64,000 nt of DNA. It comes from Methanococcus vannielii SB (GTDB lineage: Archaea > AGJL01 > Methanococci > Methanococcales > Methanococcaceae). A model generated the notes under the pieces. The model had not been told where the DNA came from. It saw only the letters and a program-made list of their open reading frames with translations, and did not search any database. The stretch lies in the NCBI RefSeq assembly GCF_000017165.1, contig NC_009634.1:372001-436000 (forward strand). The letters run 5' to 3'. The position numbers were made by a program, and so were the translations under genes. Of this stretch, positions 28,672-39,598 are shown in pieces (positions within the stretch are counted from its first letter, which is position 1; each line of letters opens with the position of its first letter).

Positions 28672-30804
28672 TTAAGTAAGCCGATAGTATCCATATTTTG
28701 GGCTAAATACGTCTGCACTCTTTTTTAATTTTTCTAATAAGTCATGCACATCTTTTTCTGAAATTTGAAATTCTAAAGCCCTCTCTAAAATATCATCTTC
28801 ATCTGCTAGTCCGGTATCGGAGATTACTGAAAGTTCACGAATAATTGCTAAAATTCTATCCATTTTATCAAGCTTCGACTTTGGGATTTCACCCATTCCC
28901 TTGTCTATGTCAAATTTTCCAGTTTCCGGGTCGTATGCAATCTGTTTTAAACATTCTTCTATTATATCTATCGCAATTTTTGCATCTTTTTCTTCAACTT
29001 TTTTAGAAAGTCTAGCTTTTGCGTGCATTTCTGAAATTCTAATTGCAGCTTCAAGCTGTCTTGCAGTAACTGGAACCGGATTATCCCCTTCCCCAAGTTT
29101 TCTCATATTTACATAGTATTCTTTAATTAATTTTTTAGCATTTTCCGATAAAGAAGGACTTTTTAGCTTTTTTTCATCAACCTCTCCCGAATAAAGGTGG
29201 TGATTATCATCAAAGTAAGCACAAGTTCTTGCATAGATTATATAATTTTTAATAATGTTTTCGTCAACCTTTATTCCGTCAATGTCAATTGAACCTAAAA
29301 CTTTTGTATACTTTTTTGTTGCAGTTTCAACATGCATTTCTAAAATATGTTCTGCAATATCTAAATCCCTTCTACGGTCAGGTAAATCCTTTAATGGAAA
29401 AATCAAATCAAAGCGACTTAATAATGGGGCGGGAATTCCAATTTGTTCAACTACCCCCATATTTCTATCAAATCGTCCACGTTTTGGGTTACATGCTGCA
29501 AGAACCGCACATTTTGCAGGTAATTTTACATTTATTCCCCCTTTATTTACGTGAATTGTCTGAGACTCCATTGCTTCCAAAATATACTTCATAACATTTT
29601 TATCAACAGTTAATTCATCAATACATGCCGTTCCCTCATTTGCACGGACAAATACGCCGGGTTTTACAACCCATCCATCTCCAATTTCAGTTGCTTCCCT
29701 TACAACGTTTGCGGTAAGTCCTCCGCCTGTTGCAGTAGTAACTGAAGCGTAGGAATTTTGGGGAAAAAGTCTTGAAATTTTTCTAAGCATTGTAGATTTT
29801 CCAATTCCCGGATCAGTTATTAAAAGTATATGGCTATCTTTCCTTAATTCTGAGCCATCGGGAAGGTATTTTATACATCCTTTTACCTGCTGTAAAAATA
29901 TGGCTTTTTTTACAACGTCATATCCTTTAATTTGCGGGATTAAGTAGTTTGAAAGGATATCAATTATGTTTTCCTTTTTTCCAAGTTCATTTAATGTATC
30001 AATTAGTTCGTAATTATTTATAATATCCCTAACTTCAATTTTTTGAAAGTTTTCGCCAAGTTTCACGTGGTTACTTTTAGTGTAAATCTCAAAAACCGGC
30101 ATGTTTGGCCTTGTCATCTTTTTCATGACCGTTCCAACTACATCCACTCTTCCAGAATAAATTCCATCAGAATTTTCTAAAAAAACACGGATGCTTCTTG
30201 GAGGGTCGTCAGGATTTTTCATTAAATCAATTGGTTGTTGAATTTCAAGTTCCTGTATGTTTACGTAAGAAGAGCTATCATAATCAATCGTCATTTCACT
30301 TCTACAGTTTTGATTTTTACAGTAACTCCTTGGAGTTTCAAAATAGTCGTGTATTGTTTTATAATGCAAACTTCCGCATGCCCTACAAACAAAACATGCT
30401 TTTTTTAACAGCGCACAAACCTTAGCGGCCTTTATAATGTTCCCCTCAAATTTAACCAGCTTATTCATTTCTGAAGAGGTTATTTCATCAATTTTTTTAT
30501 CGCATGAAAGTGGATTTTTAAATGCTATCTGCATTTTTTCTAAATCCTTTTTTATATGTTCATCTTCCCCAAAAAGTTCAGTATATGCTTCTTTAAAAAT
30601 ATGAAGTAATGGGTCTTCAACCAATTTTGGATTTTCTATTATATGCTCATTAATATCGCATAGTTCTGAATAATTTTTTAAAAAATCCGCAATATCTAAT
30701 TCAAAAACGTTATTTTTCACAAGTTTTAAAGATATCTGGTTTTTCATGTATTTTTTTAATTTATCGCCGTAAAAATTTAAAAAGACTTCTTCGTTAAAAT
30801 CCAT
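28672..30804 (-). CDS. mcm: MCM replicative helicase
   Basis: A 710-residue MCM. Seen in order: N-terminal helical domain, zinc finger (CFVCRACG ... YCKNQNC, about residues 138-166), OB fold, then the AAA+ core with Walker A TDPGIGKST, Walker B ACIDELTVD (the usual DEFD is changed to DELT), sensor 1 AACNPKRGRFD, arginine finger LLSRFDLIF and a C-terminal winged helix. Methanococcales carry several MCM paralogues; this one sits just after a GINS candidate, which favours a replicative role (inference). Confidence 0.95.
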   Translation of the reverse strand: MDFNEEVFLNFYGDKLKKYMKNQISLKLVKNNVFELDIADFLKNYSELCDINEHIIENPKLVEDPLLHIFKEAYTELFGEDEHIKKDLEKMQIAFKNPLSCDKKIDEITSSEMNKLVKFEGNIIKAAKVCALLKKACFVCRACGSLHYKTIHDYFETPRSYCKNQNCRSEMTIDYDSSSYVNIQELEIQQPIDLMKNPDDPPRSIRVFLENSDGIYSGRVDVVGTVMKKMTRPNMPVFEIYTKSNHVKLGENFQKIEVRDIINNYELIDTLNELGKKENIIDILSNYLIPQIKGYDVVKKAIFLQQVKGCIKYLPDGSELRKDSHILLITDPGIGKSTMLRKISRLFPQNSYASVTTATGGGLTANVVREATEIGDGWVVKPGVFVRANEGTACIDELTVDKNVMKYILEAMESQTIHVNKGGINVKLPAKCAVLAACNPKRGRFDRNMGVVEQIGIPAPLLSRFDLIFPLKDLPDRRRDLDIAEHILEMHVETATKKYTKVLGSIDIDGIKVDENIIKNYIIYARTCAYFDDNHHLYSGEVDEKKLKSPSLSENAKKLIKEYYVNMRKLGEGDNPVPVTARQLEAAIRISEMHAKARLSKKVEEKDAKIAIDIIEECLKQIAYDPETGKFDIDKGMGEIPKSKLDKMDRILAIIRELSVISDTGLADEDDILERALEFQISEKDVHDLLEKLKKSADVFSPKYGYYRLT

Positions 30805-30821
30805 TTTCCCACAAATTATTT

Positions 30822-31334
30822 TTAGTTACGTTTAAATTGTAATTTAAAATCATAGTTCTTAAGTTTTGATACAATATATTCAAAATCATGTTTATTTTTT
30901 GCCTTTACGTCTTTTTTTTGAGGAAATTTTAAAATTACTTCATCAAATAAAGATTTATTTACGGGAACTGTCATCGGGTAGTGGTAGCGATAGATACAGT
31001 TTATTCTTGCAGTAATAAATTCTGATAAATAGCTTAAACATGCATCAATTCCAATTGATTCATTTGCAAGCAATGATCCCGACTTTTTAGATGGTAAATA
31101 AGAAATTCCAACTAATATTTCTTCTAAATTACATTTTAAAAGGTCTTTTGACTTTTGCTGTTCCCTTTTTAATTCATAAAGGTATATTGCAAGATCTTGT
31201 AAATTATTCCACGGGAGGTCAAAATTTACGTTTAAAGCATTTTCTTTTTTAATCATCCACAAAGGGATTTGTTTTTCATTTAAAAGGACTTCATATTCAC
31301 TGCATTTTAAAAATAAAATATCGTATACATCCAT
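30822..31334 (-). CDS. GINS subunit candidate (Gins51-like)
   Basis: A 170-residue protein with an alpha-helical N-terminal two-thirds and a short beta-like C-terminal part. LAIYLYELKREQQKS followed by a central helix with YLSEFITARINCIYRYHY is reminiscent of the archaeal Gins51 A-domain, and VPVNKSLFDEVILKFPQ of the small B-domain. It is 17 bp upstream of mcm on the same strand, the usual archaeal GINS-MCM linkage. Assignment is by context and weak pattern. Confidence 0.5.
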   Translation of the reverse strand: MDVYDILFLKCSEYEVLLNEKQIPLWMIKKENALNVNFDLPWNNLQDLAIYLYELKREQQKSKDLLKCNLEEILVGISYLPSKKSGSLLANESIGIDACLSYLSEFITARINCIYRYHYPMTVPVNKSLFDEVILKFPQKKDVKAKNKHDFEYIVSKLKNYDFKLQFKRN

Positions 31335-31499
31335 AGTTTCACGACAGGCATTTGTAAAATTTTAAAACAAGTCTGTTACTATCTTTTTTATAAGATATAA
31401 AATAATCTATTTTAATAGTCTTTTAATAAATTTAAAACTAAAGTTGTATTATTATATCTAAACTTTACGTATAATTTTAAAATAAAAATAAAAATAAAT

Positions 31500-33209
31500 T
31501 TACATTTTTCCAGGCATTTCGATACCTAAAAGGTCAAGAGAATTTTCTAAAACTAATTTTGTAGAGTTTACAATCATAATTCTTGAATTTCTAACGGTTT
31601 CATTTTCTTCTTTTAATATTCTACAGTTTCCATAAAATTTATTAAATCCTTGTGCTAGTTCAAGTGCATAGTTTGCTAAAATCTGCGGTTTTCTAACTTC
31701 TGCTGACTTTTCAACAATTTCAGGAAGTTTTGAAATCAGTTTTACAATTATTTTTTCATTTTCAGCCATTTCATATTCAAACAAATTTTTTGAATTTACT
31801 AAACCTGAAGGTTCGCAATTTTCTAAAATTCTCGAACATCTTGCATGGGCATACTGAATTACTGGGCACCCTACCTTTTCAAAGTCAAGAGCTTCATCCC
31901 ATCGGAATACCATGGGTTTTTCAGGCGAAATTCTAACAATATTATATCTTACTGCCCCAACTGCAATTTTTTTTGCAATTTCTTCGATTTCCTCTTCTGT
32001 TTTTGCTACTTCTCTTTTTTTAACTTCTTCTCTTGCCCTTAATTTTGCTTCTTCAAATAATTCATCCATACTGATAAATCGTCCTTGCCTTGTACTCATT
32101 GAACCTTCAGGAAGCGAAATAAATTCATAAAATACAATTTCCGCCTCATTGTATCCTAAAAGTGCAAGCGTTTTGTTTACCATTATTCCAGTTAGTTTGT
32201 GGTCTGCACCAAGTAAATTTACTGCAAAATCACAGTTTTCCATTTTAGTCATGTGATAAGCAACGTCCCTTGTTGAATATAAGCTCGTACCGTTAAGTCT
32301 TGCAAGAACCAACTTTTTTTCTATTCCAAATTCAGAAAGATCCAACCTATAAACATCTTCTTCGGTAACTTTTCCAGTTTCCATTAATCTATTTATTACA
32401 TTTCTAACCAGTCCACTTCTTACAAATTCACTTTCCCAGACAAATTTATCGTGATGTATGTTTAATGTTGAAAGCGTTTCCTTAAATCCAGTGAGGGCAT
32501 ATTCTACGGCATTCTTAAATTTTTCAGTAATTTCATTTTCAATGCCATTTTCCATTGCTTCTTCATAATTTTTCATTAAGTTTAGAATTTCTTGCTCTAA
32601 CTCTTCATTCTCATTTAGTAACTTATTTGCTTCAACATACGTTTGTCCAATTGCATGGTCAGATTTTTTCGATTTATCGAGTTTAAATCTATCATTTCCA
32701 AAAACAACAATTGCTTCTTGCCTACCCATATCATTTACATAATACTGGGTTTCTACAGTATATCCTGCTGCATTCAGTATTCTTTTTAAGCTGTCCCCAA
32801 TAACCATGTTTCTACCATGTCCAATATGAAATGGGCCATTAGGATTTGCCGAAGTATGCTCTAAAATAACTTTTTTATTTTTTAAATCGCTTTTTCCAAA
32901 ATTTTCCTGTTTTGAGTTAATTTCTAAAGTAGTTTCTTTTGAAAAAACAGAATAATCCATGAAAAAATTAATGTAGCCATTCAAACTTTCTATTTTTTCA
33001 ATTCCCGGAATACTTAAAGATGAGGTAATTTCCTCCGCAATTATTTTTGGGGCCTTTTTAAGCTCTTTTGAAAGTCGGAATGCAATGTTTGTTGAATAAT
33101 CCCCCATATTTATGGAAGGAGGTTCATCAAGTCTGATTTCGATTTGTTTTCCCGTTAAATCCAGTACTTTTTTCTCAATTGCAACCACTATCAATTTTTT
33201 AACGTCCAT
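31500..33209 (-). CDS. argS: Arginyl-tRNA synthetase
   Basis: Charges tRNA-Arg. The 569-residue class I enzyme has an N-terminal additional (Add-1) domain, the HIGH motif [13 protein letters not shown], the degenerate KMSKS loop [14 protein letters not shown] typical of archaeal ArgRS, and a C-terminal DALR anticodon-binding domain ending [14 protein letters not shown]-like. It is monocistronic, divergent from the RqcH gene. Confidence 0.95.
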
Positions 33210-33494
33210 ATTATGCCTCGCCGTGTTTTCAAAATTTAAGAGTATTTGGGTATATTTAAGTATATTTAAGAATGTTTAAATATTTTAAGACTTTAAAAGT
33301 AATATATATTCATGATGTTTAAATATATATAATTAAACAGGAAAAGAGTCTCTTTTATTGCAGTATTAGTATTTAACATGGGTATTACATAACTTTGTAT
33401 TACAATAACTAGTAAATTACAGGATATGCCAATAATCAATTAAGTATTAAGTAGTGATATTCTAAAGAATTAAGATTTTTAACGGCGAGATAGT

Positions 33495-35537
33495 ATGAAG
33501 ACTGAAATGACGAATGTTGATATAAGTGTTGCAGTTAATGAACTCCAAAGCTTAATTGGGGCGAAATTTGATAAAGCATTTTTATTAAGTGGCTCTGACG
33601 GGAAAGAATTAGTTTTAAAAGTGCATCTTCCTGAAGTAGGGTCAAAAGAAATAGCGATAGGCCTTGGAAAATATAAATATATTACAATTACAGAATATGA
33701 AAGAGAAAAACCAAAAAATCCCCCTTCCTTTGCAATGCTACTTAGAAAAAACTTGAATAATATTAAAATAACGAGTATAGAACAGCACAATTTTGATAGA
33801 ATTGTACTATTCAATTTTGAATGGAATGAATTAAAGTATAAATTGATTATCGAGTTATTTGGGGAAGGGAATGCAATATTACTTGATAAAAATGATGTGA
33901 TAATTCTTCCATTAAAAATTGAACGGTGGAGTACAAGAAATGTTGTTCCAAAAGAAATTTATAAATTCCCTCCTCAAAAAGATCTTGAACCAAAGAATTT
34001 AGGGTATTCTATTGCAAAAGACCTGTTCTTTGAAGAATTTAAAAAAGAAGAAAACGTAAATACAGAGGTCGTTAGAATTGTTTCTAGAATTTTTGGACTT
34101 TCTGGAGTTTATGCAGAAGAAATATGCACCATTTCTAACGTTAACAAAAGTATTAAAAATCCAAACGAACAGGAACTTGAAGACCTGTTTTTTGGAACAA
34201 AACAATTTTTTAATAGAGTATTCAATGAAATTTGTTCTAAAATCACTATTAAAAATAATGAATATGTTAATATTGACCCTATTTCCCTTAAAATTCATGA
34301 AAAAATACCTGAAAATGAAATTAAAAATTATGAGAGTTTTCTTGTAGCACTTGATGAATATTTTTCAAGATTTATTATAAAAAAAGAGATTAAACAAGCT
34401 GAAACTAAGATTAATAAGCTTGTAAAAAAACAGGAACGAATATTAAACAGTCAGCTTGAAACAAAGGAAAAATACGAAAAACAGTCCGTTTTAAATCAAG
34501 AAAAGGGCGACTTGATTTATGCCAATTATATGGATGTTGATGAGATACTTTCAACAATAAGATCTGCAAGAGAAAAAATGGACTGGAATGCGATAAAAGA
34601 AGTTATCAATAAGAATAAAGATCATCAAATTTTAGGGAAAATTATAAGTGTAAACGAGAAAAATGCAGAAATAAGTTTAAAGTTATCTTTAGACTACGGT
34701 AATGGAATTATTGAAAAAAATGTAGTATTGGACTTAAGAAAAAATGCTTTTGAGAGTGCTGACGACTTTTATCAAAAATCAAAGAAGTTTAAAAATAAAG
34801 TTAGTGGAGTAATTGAAGCCTTAAAAATTTCTGAAAAGAAGTTGAATGAATTAAAAGAAAAAGAAAAAACAGATTCGGAAGTTCTCCGTGAAAAGGAGGA
34901 AAATATAAAGAAAAAAGAGAAAAAATTACTAAAATGGTATGAAAAATTAAAATGGACCCTAATTGATGGATATTTAATTGTTGCAGGAAAGGATGCAACT
35001 ACCAATGAAATGATTATAAAAAGATACGTTGAAAAAAACGATATAGTATTTCACACGTTAATGGACGGAGCACCATTTACAGTAATTAAAATGAAAGATT
35101 CTGAAAAGGCACCTGAAGAAAAAACACTATTTGAGGTTTCTAAGTTTGCAGCATCACACTCAAGAGCATGGAAACTTGGAGTAGGGAGTGCCGACGTTTA
35201 TTGGGTTATGCCTGACCAGATTTCAAAGACTGCGGAAAGTGGAGAGTACTTAAAAAAGGGTGCATTTGTTATTCGTGGAAAGAGAAATTTCATTAGAAGT
35301 GCTGCACTTGATTTAGGTGTCGGGATTTTTGAATATGATGGAGAACTTAAGCTAACTACTGGAACTGAAAATTCTTTAAAAGATTCATCTAAAAAATGGG
35401 TAATTTTAAAGTCCAGTAAAAAGAAAAAGAGTGATCTTGTAAAAGAAATTTTAAAAGAATTTAGTGAATTTGGAATTGATGATGAAGATGTACTTAGAAT
35501 ACTTCCACCTGGAGAAAGCGAGCTAAAAATAAAGTAA
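33495..35537 (+). CDS. rqcH: RqcH / NEMF (NFACT) ribosome quality-control protein
   Basis: A 680-residue archaeal homologue of Rqc2/NEMF/RqcH. It has an NFACT-N domain (DISVAVNELQSLIGAKFDKAFL), a helix-hairpin region, a long coiled coil (about residues 290-350 and 430-490) and the NFACT-R (DUF814) domain with DGYLIVAGKDATTNEMIIKRYV and DGAPFTVIK. The family binds stalled 60S/50S-peptidyl-tRNA and, in many cases, directs C-terminal tailing; archaeal details are less known. Single gene. Confidence 0.88.
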   Translation: MKTEMTNVDISVAVNELQSLIGAKFDKAFLLSGSDGKELVLKVHLPEVGSKEIAIGLGKYKYITITEYEREKPKNPPSFAMLLRKNLNNIKITSIEQHNFDRIVLFNFEWNELKYKLIIELFGEGNAILLDKNDVIILPLKIERWSTRNVVPKEIYKFPPQKDLEPKNLGYSIAKDLFFEEFKKEENVNTEVVRIVSRIFGLSGVYAEEICTISNVNKSIKNPNEQELEDLFFGTKQFFNRVFNEICSKITIKNNEYVNIDPISLKIHEKIPENEIKNYESFLVALDEYFSRFIIKKEIKQAETKINKLVKKQERILNSQLETKEKYEKQSVLNQEKGDLIYANYMDVDEILSTIRSAREKMDWNAIKEVINKNKDHQILGKIISVNEKNAEISLKLSLDYGNGIIEKNVVLDLRKNAFESADDFYQKSKKFKNKVSGVIEALKISEKKLNELKEKEKTDSEVLREKEENIKKKEKKLLKWYEKLKWTLIDGYLIVAGKDATTNEMIIKRYVEKNDIVFHTLMDGAPFTVIKMKDSEKAPEEKTLFEVSKFAASHSRAWKLGVGSADVYWVMPDQISKTAESGEYLKKGAFVIRGKRNFIRSAALDLGVGIFEYDGELKLTTGTENSLKDSSKKWVILKSSKKKKSDLVKEILKEFSEFGIDDEDVLRILPPGESELKIK

Positions 35538-35613
35538 TTTCAATTTTAACCTCAGAATAGTGATATGAAAAAGATAATAAATATATCTTAAAATACTTTA
35601 GAGAGGGTTTTTT

Positions 35614-35973
35614 ATGAAAAATACAATTGAAAGAAGTTTTGAAATTAAGGATTATAGGATTGATGAAACGGATTTTGGAGATTTCTGGATGAATTTTGAA
35701 AATAAGGAAAAATTATCAGTAAAAATAACTTATATTCCAAAAGAAAAATCTAAATTTACCAAAAATGATGTAAATCGTATTATTAGTTGCATAATTGAAA
35801 AAAGTAAATATTTTAAAGAAAATCTTCCCAAAAATATAGGTGTAAATGTTTTATTTAAAAACCTTGGCGAAAAATGCTTTAAACCTGAAGAAAATGAAAT
35901 TAAAGACCTTGAAATTAAAGAAATGGATGAAATAAGCGTCATGTTCTATTTTACAGTTTTATACCATATTTAA
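35614..35973 (+). CDS. Conserved-looking hypothetical protein
   Basis: A 119-residue acidic/basic alternating protein that I do not recognise. It starts with ATG after the good site AGAGAGGGTTT, and has a mixed alpha/beta pattern with a central helix (NDVNRIISCIIEKSKYFKEN) and a C-terminal strand EISVMFYFTVLY. There is no signal peptide, metal motif or membrane segment. The TATA-like ATAAATATATCTT lies about 45 bp upstream, so it is probably transcribed on its own. Confidence 0.6.
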   Translation: MKNTIERSFEIKDYRIDETDFGDFWMNFENKEKLSVKITYIPKEKSKFTKNDVNRIISCIIEKSKYFKENLPKNIGVNVLFKNLGEKCFKPEENEIKDLEIKEMDEISVMFYFTVLYHI

Positions 35974-36007
35974 AAATATTTAAAAAAAATGGAATATTAT
36001 GCCATTT

Positions 36008-36604
36008 TTATTTTATGCCCATTAACTTTCTAAGAACCATTGATGTACCCATTGAACACATTATGTACCATCCAAGCCAGCCGAGTGCTTGATCTGAAAC
36101 AACTCCAAATCCGCCGTGGTAAAATATTCCGCCAATCCAGTGCCATATTCCAACAAATAGTACTTTTGAGATAATTATGGGTAGTTCAACAATAACTCCG
36201 TTCCATGCGGGAGTCATTGTATGATAAATTCCTCCAAAGTCATAAACGTGCCTAAGATATGCAAATATTATAATTATCGGAACCCATGTGTATATCATAG
36301 GTTTAAAACTCATTTTCATCATTTCCATTTGCATTTCCATCATTCTTTGCTGTTCTTTTTGTAGTCCAGCCATTAATTCTGGGTCTTTTGATGCTTTTCT
36401 AGCTTTAACCTGAAATTCTTGAAGTTCTTTTTTTAATTCTGCCATTCTTCCTTGATTAACTAGTAATTTAGTCGCTAAATTTATAATAAACGACACTAAA
36501 AGAGCGGTAAGAAATATAAAGATTGCAGGTTCCATTGTTTGTACCATCGGTAAAAAAATCGCATCCATTGAAGAATAAAATGCGGAATAAATAGATTCAA
36601 ACAT
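36008..36604 (-). CDS. DUF106 / EMC3-like membrane insertase homologue
   Basis: About 198 residues. The archaeal DUF106 proteins belong to the Oxa1/YidC/Get1/EMC3 superfamily, which inserts helices into membranes. Visible are a first helix (about 20-40), a charged cytosolic coiled coil ([23 protein letters not shown]), and three C-terminal helices with [11 protein letters not shown] and [11 protein letters not shown]. The start is ATG 36604 with AAGGGGAAAAG upstream, 67 bp after adkA, forming a probable operon. Confidence 0.85.
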   Translation of the reverse strand: MFESIYSAFYSSMDAIFLPMVQTMEPAIFIFLTALLVSFIINLATKLLVNQGRMAELKKELQEFQVKARKASKDPELMAGLQKEQQRMMEMQMEMMKMSFKPMIYTWVPIIIIFAYLRHVYDFGGIYHTMTPAWNGVIVELPIIISKVLFVGIWHWIGGIFYHGGFGVVSDQALGWLGWYIMCSMGTSMVLRKLMGIK

Positions 36605-36671
36605 GTCTTTTCCCCTTTTACAAAATCGAATAAAGTTATAAATCAATTAAAAAAGTTAAAATATAAATAGA

Positions 36672-37292
<621 letters not shown>

Positions 37293-37419
37293 CTATTAGT
37301 AATAAACCCTATTTACTATCTAAATTACAATATATATAGGTTATTACTGGGTTATATGCCTTAAAAAATTATTAATTCTTAAAAAATAAAAAGAGACGTG
37401 AAGTAAAAATTAAATGTAA

Positions 37420-39345
37420 TTAAATCTGTTCCAATGCATCTATTTCACGATTAATATCAATATTAGACACACTTTTAACAGAAAATTCTAGTTCATCGTT
37501 TCTAATATTTGGACTTCCGTAAAAAATAAAGTCTCTTCCAAGAATTTTTGAAAGTGCATCCAAGTTAGAAGATTTAAGTTCATTTTTAGACATTCCTGTA
37601 ATTTTTTCCACATTCTGACCATAAATTCTGCAATTTATAACTGAAGTTCCGTCATCTATTGCAACTGTTGAAACTAAAAGTTCATTTGGAGTTACAGTTC
37701 CACAAGTCTCACATACGTACTCTTTTCCGGAAGCATTAAGTTTTTTCCTACAGTTTGGACATAAATTAAGTATTAAATCCTGTTTTCTAAAGTCAACAAC
37801 AGTTCCACGAATTTCTGTTGATTTGCCTTCTTCAATATCTACAATAAATGACCGGTTAGATTTTACCGATATTCCTTTTGGATTTACCAAAATCTGCCCA
37901 AATCTGCCTACTGAAAGATCCATATATTCTCCACTTTCTTTAACGTAACCGTGAACTATTTTTAAAATATCGCCTTCTAAAATGGCCATTTCTGCGTAAT
38001 TATCCCATAGCGACATTCGAATGCTTCCTGAATTATCATCTATAGTAATATTTTTAACCTTTCCAGTTGAACCATTACTTCTTTTAAATTCATTTATAGG
38101 ATAAGCTGAAACAACCATTCCAACGACTGTAACATCATTTTTATTGGCTTTTCCAGATAATATTTCGGAAATTGGAGTTACTATCTCTTCTATCTCCTTA
38201 CTTAATTTTTTATCTTTTTTAAGCTCTGAAAGGTAGCTGTAAGTTAAATCAGCTCGTTTTTCACCAGAATTATCATTATAATTTCGTAACTTACAGTTTG
38301 AAATTTTTACATAATCCCCGTTATTTAGCTCTTTTAAGACGTCCTTATTAAGGCCCCAAAATGCAATTTTTACACGGCCTGTATCATCTGAAATGTACAA
38401 ATCCTGAACTTCAGAGGTTCTATCATTAAATGAGACTTCCCTTGACGGTGAAATTGTAAGTATATTTCCAGAAACATTTACAAATTCACCTTTAAAGTCA
38501 GTAAGTTCTGAAATCTTTAAATTTTCACTTAAAGATTCTTCTAACTGTCCTTCTCTTATAATGGTGATATTGTCGGCAGATAATTCAAGTCCCGAATAAC
38601 CCTGTTTTGCATACCCCTTTACTTCCACGTAATCGCCTTTTTTAACTTCAAAATCTGCTAATTCATTCCAGAGTGTAACGCGAATACTTCCAGTACTGTC
38701 CTTTAAAGTTAAAGATTTTAACTGCCCTGTTGTACCGTCTTTTTTGCTGAATTCCTTTTTAGGGTATGCCAAGATTACTTCCGCATTAATTTTTGCCAAA
38801 AGATTTGGTAAAAGTTCAGAAATACTGTAATTTTCTTTCAAAATTGGATACCTTGATTCATCGTATTTTTTTAATTTTTCAATTGATAATTCAGAACCGC
38901 TATTTAATTCAACTTTATCATTCCATTTTCTACTAAATGCATTTTCAATTTTTATAACGTCCCCTTTTTTTAAACCTTCAATAAGCTCAGTCTTATCATT
39001 CCATAAGGTAAGTCGAGTAGTTCCAGTATTGTCTCCAATTGTTATCGATGCAAGTTTTCCAGTACTTCCATCTTTTTTGCTGAATTCTTTTGTATTGGAA
39101 ACTTCAATTATTTTTCCAGATACTTCAACATTTTTTTGGCCGTCTTGAATGTCTTTTATTGAAAAATCATATTCTTCGTCGTCATCGTAAGTAATTTCAA
39201 TACCAAATTCCTGTGCAACAAGCATTACTGCACTTTCTTCACCAAGCAAGCCTGAATTTTCTTCAATTTTTTCGTTTACTCTTTTTTCAAGTTCTTTTTT
39301 GGATAATTTCGTTAATATCTTTTGTTTTAGCTTTTCGATATTCAT
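37420..39345 (-). CDS. rpa: Replication protein A (single-stranded DNA-binding)
   Basis: A 641-residue single-chain RPA with four OB folds as in Methanocaldococcus RPA. Repeated units with KKDGSTGKLASITIGDNTGTTRLTLW, KKDGTTGQLKSLTLKDSTG, and SNGSTGKVKNITIDDNSG show internal duplication. A zinc ribbon, CPNCRKKLN ... YVCETCG (residues 529-549), precedes a final degenerate OB-like region. It protects single-stranded DNA in replication and repair. Monocistronic. Confidence 0.95.
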   Translation of the reverse strand: MNIEKLKQKILTKLSKKELEKRVNEKIEENSGLLGEESAVMLVAQEFGIEITYDDDEEYDFSIKDIQDGQKNVEVSGKIIEVSNTKEFSKKDGSTGKLASITIGDNTGTTRLTLWNDKTELIEGLKKGDVIKIENAFSRKWNDKVELNSGSELSIEKLKKYDESRYPILKENYSISELLPNLLAKINAEVILAYPKKEFSKKDGTTGQLKSLTLKDSTGSIRVTLWNELADFEVKKGDYVEVKGYAKQGYSGLELSADNITIIREGQLEESLSENLKISELTDFKGEFVNVSGNILTISPSREVSFNDRTSEVQDLYISDDTGRVKIAFWGLNKDVLKELNNGDYVKISNCKLRNYNDNSGEKRADLTYSYLSELKKDKKLSKEIEEIVTPISEILSGKANKNDVTVVGMVVSAYPINEFKRSNGSTGKVKNITIDDNSGSIRMSLWDNYAEMAILEGDILKIVHGYVKESGEYMDLSVGRFGQILVNPKGISVKSNRSFIVDIEEGKSTEIRGTVVDFRKQDLILNLCPNCRKKLNASGKEYVCETCGTVTPNELLVSTVAIDDGTSVINCRIYGQNVEKITGMSKNELKSSNLDALSKILGRDFIFYGSPNIRNDELEFSVKSVSNIDINREIDALEQI

Positions 39346-39598
39346 AAATTTACACCGGTGAATGTTTAACTAATTTTGATTAATATTTTGCTAATTCTTA
39401 ATATCATTTTTCAATTGATTCAAAGGTTAGTGTAATGAATTTTACTAATGATATTTATATTGTTAAATATCCATTTTTATATTTGTTTGCATATAGTAAT
39501 GACAATAAAATAATAAATAAATATTTACTTAAACTTGACTTATAATATTTACTTTAAATTAAACCATTTAATTAAATCCACTTTTTTTTGGGAAAACC

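Noticed and set aside
33245-33275. Tandem TATATTTAAG units upstream of argS
   Set aside because: Two imperfect copies in AT-rich promoter DNA; no array and probably just promoter elements.
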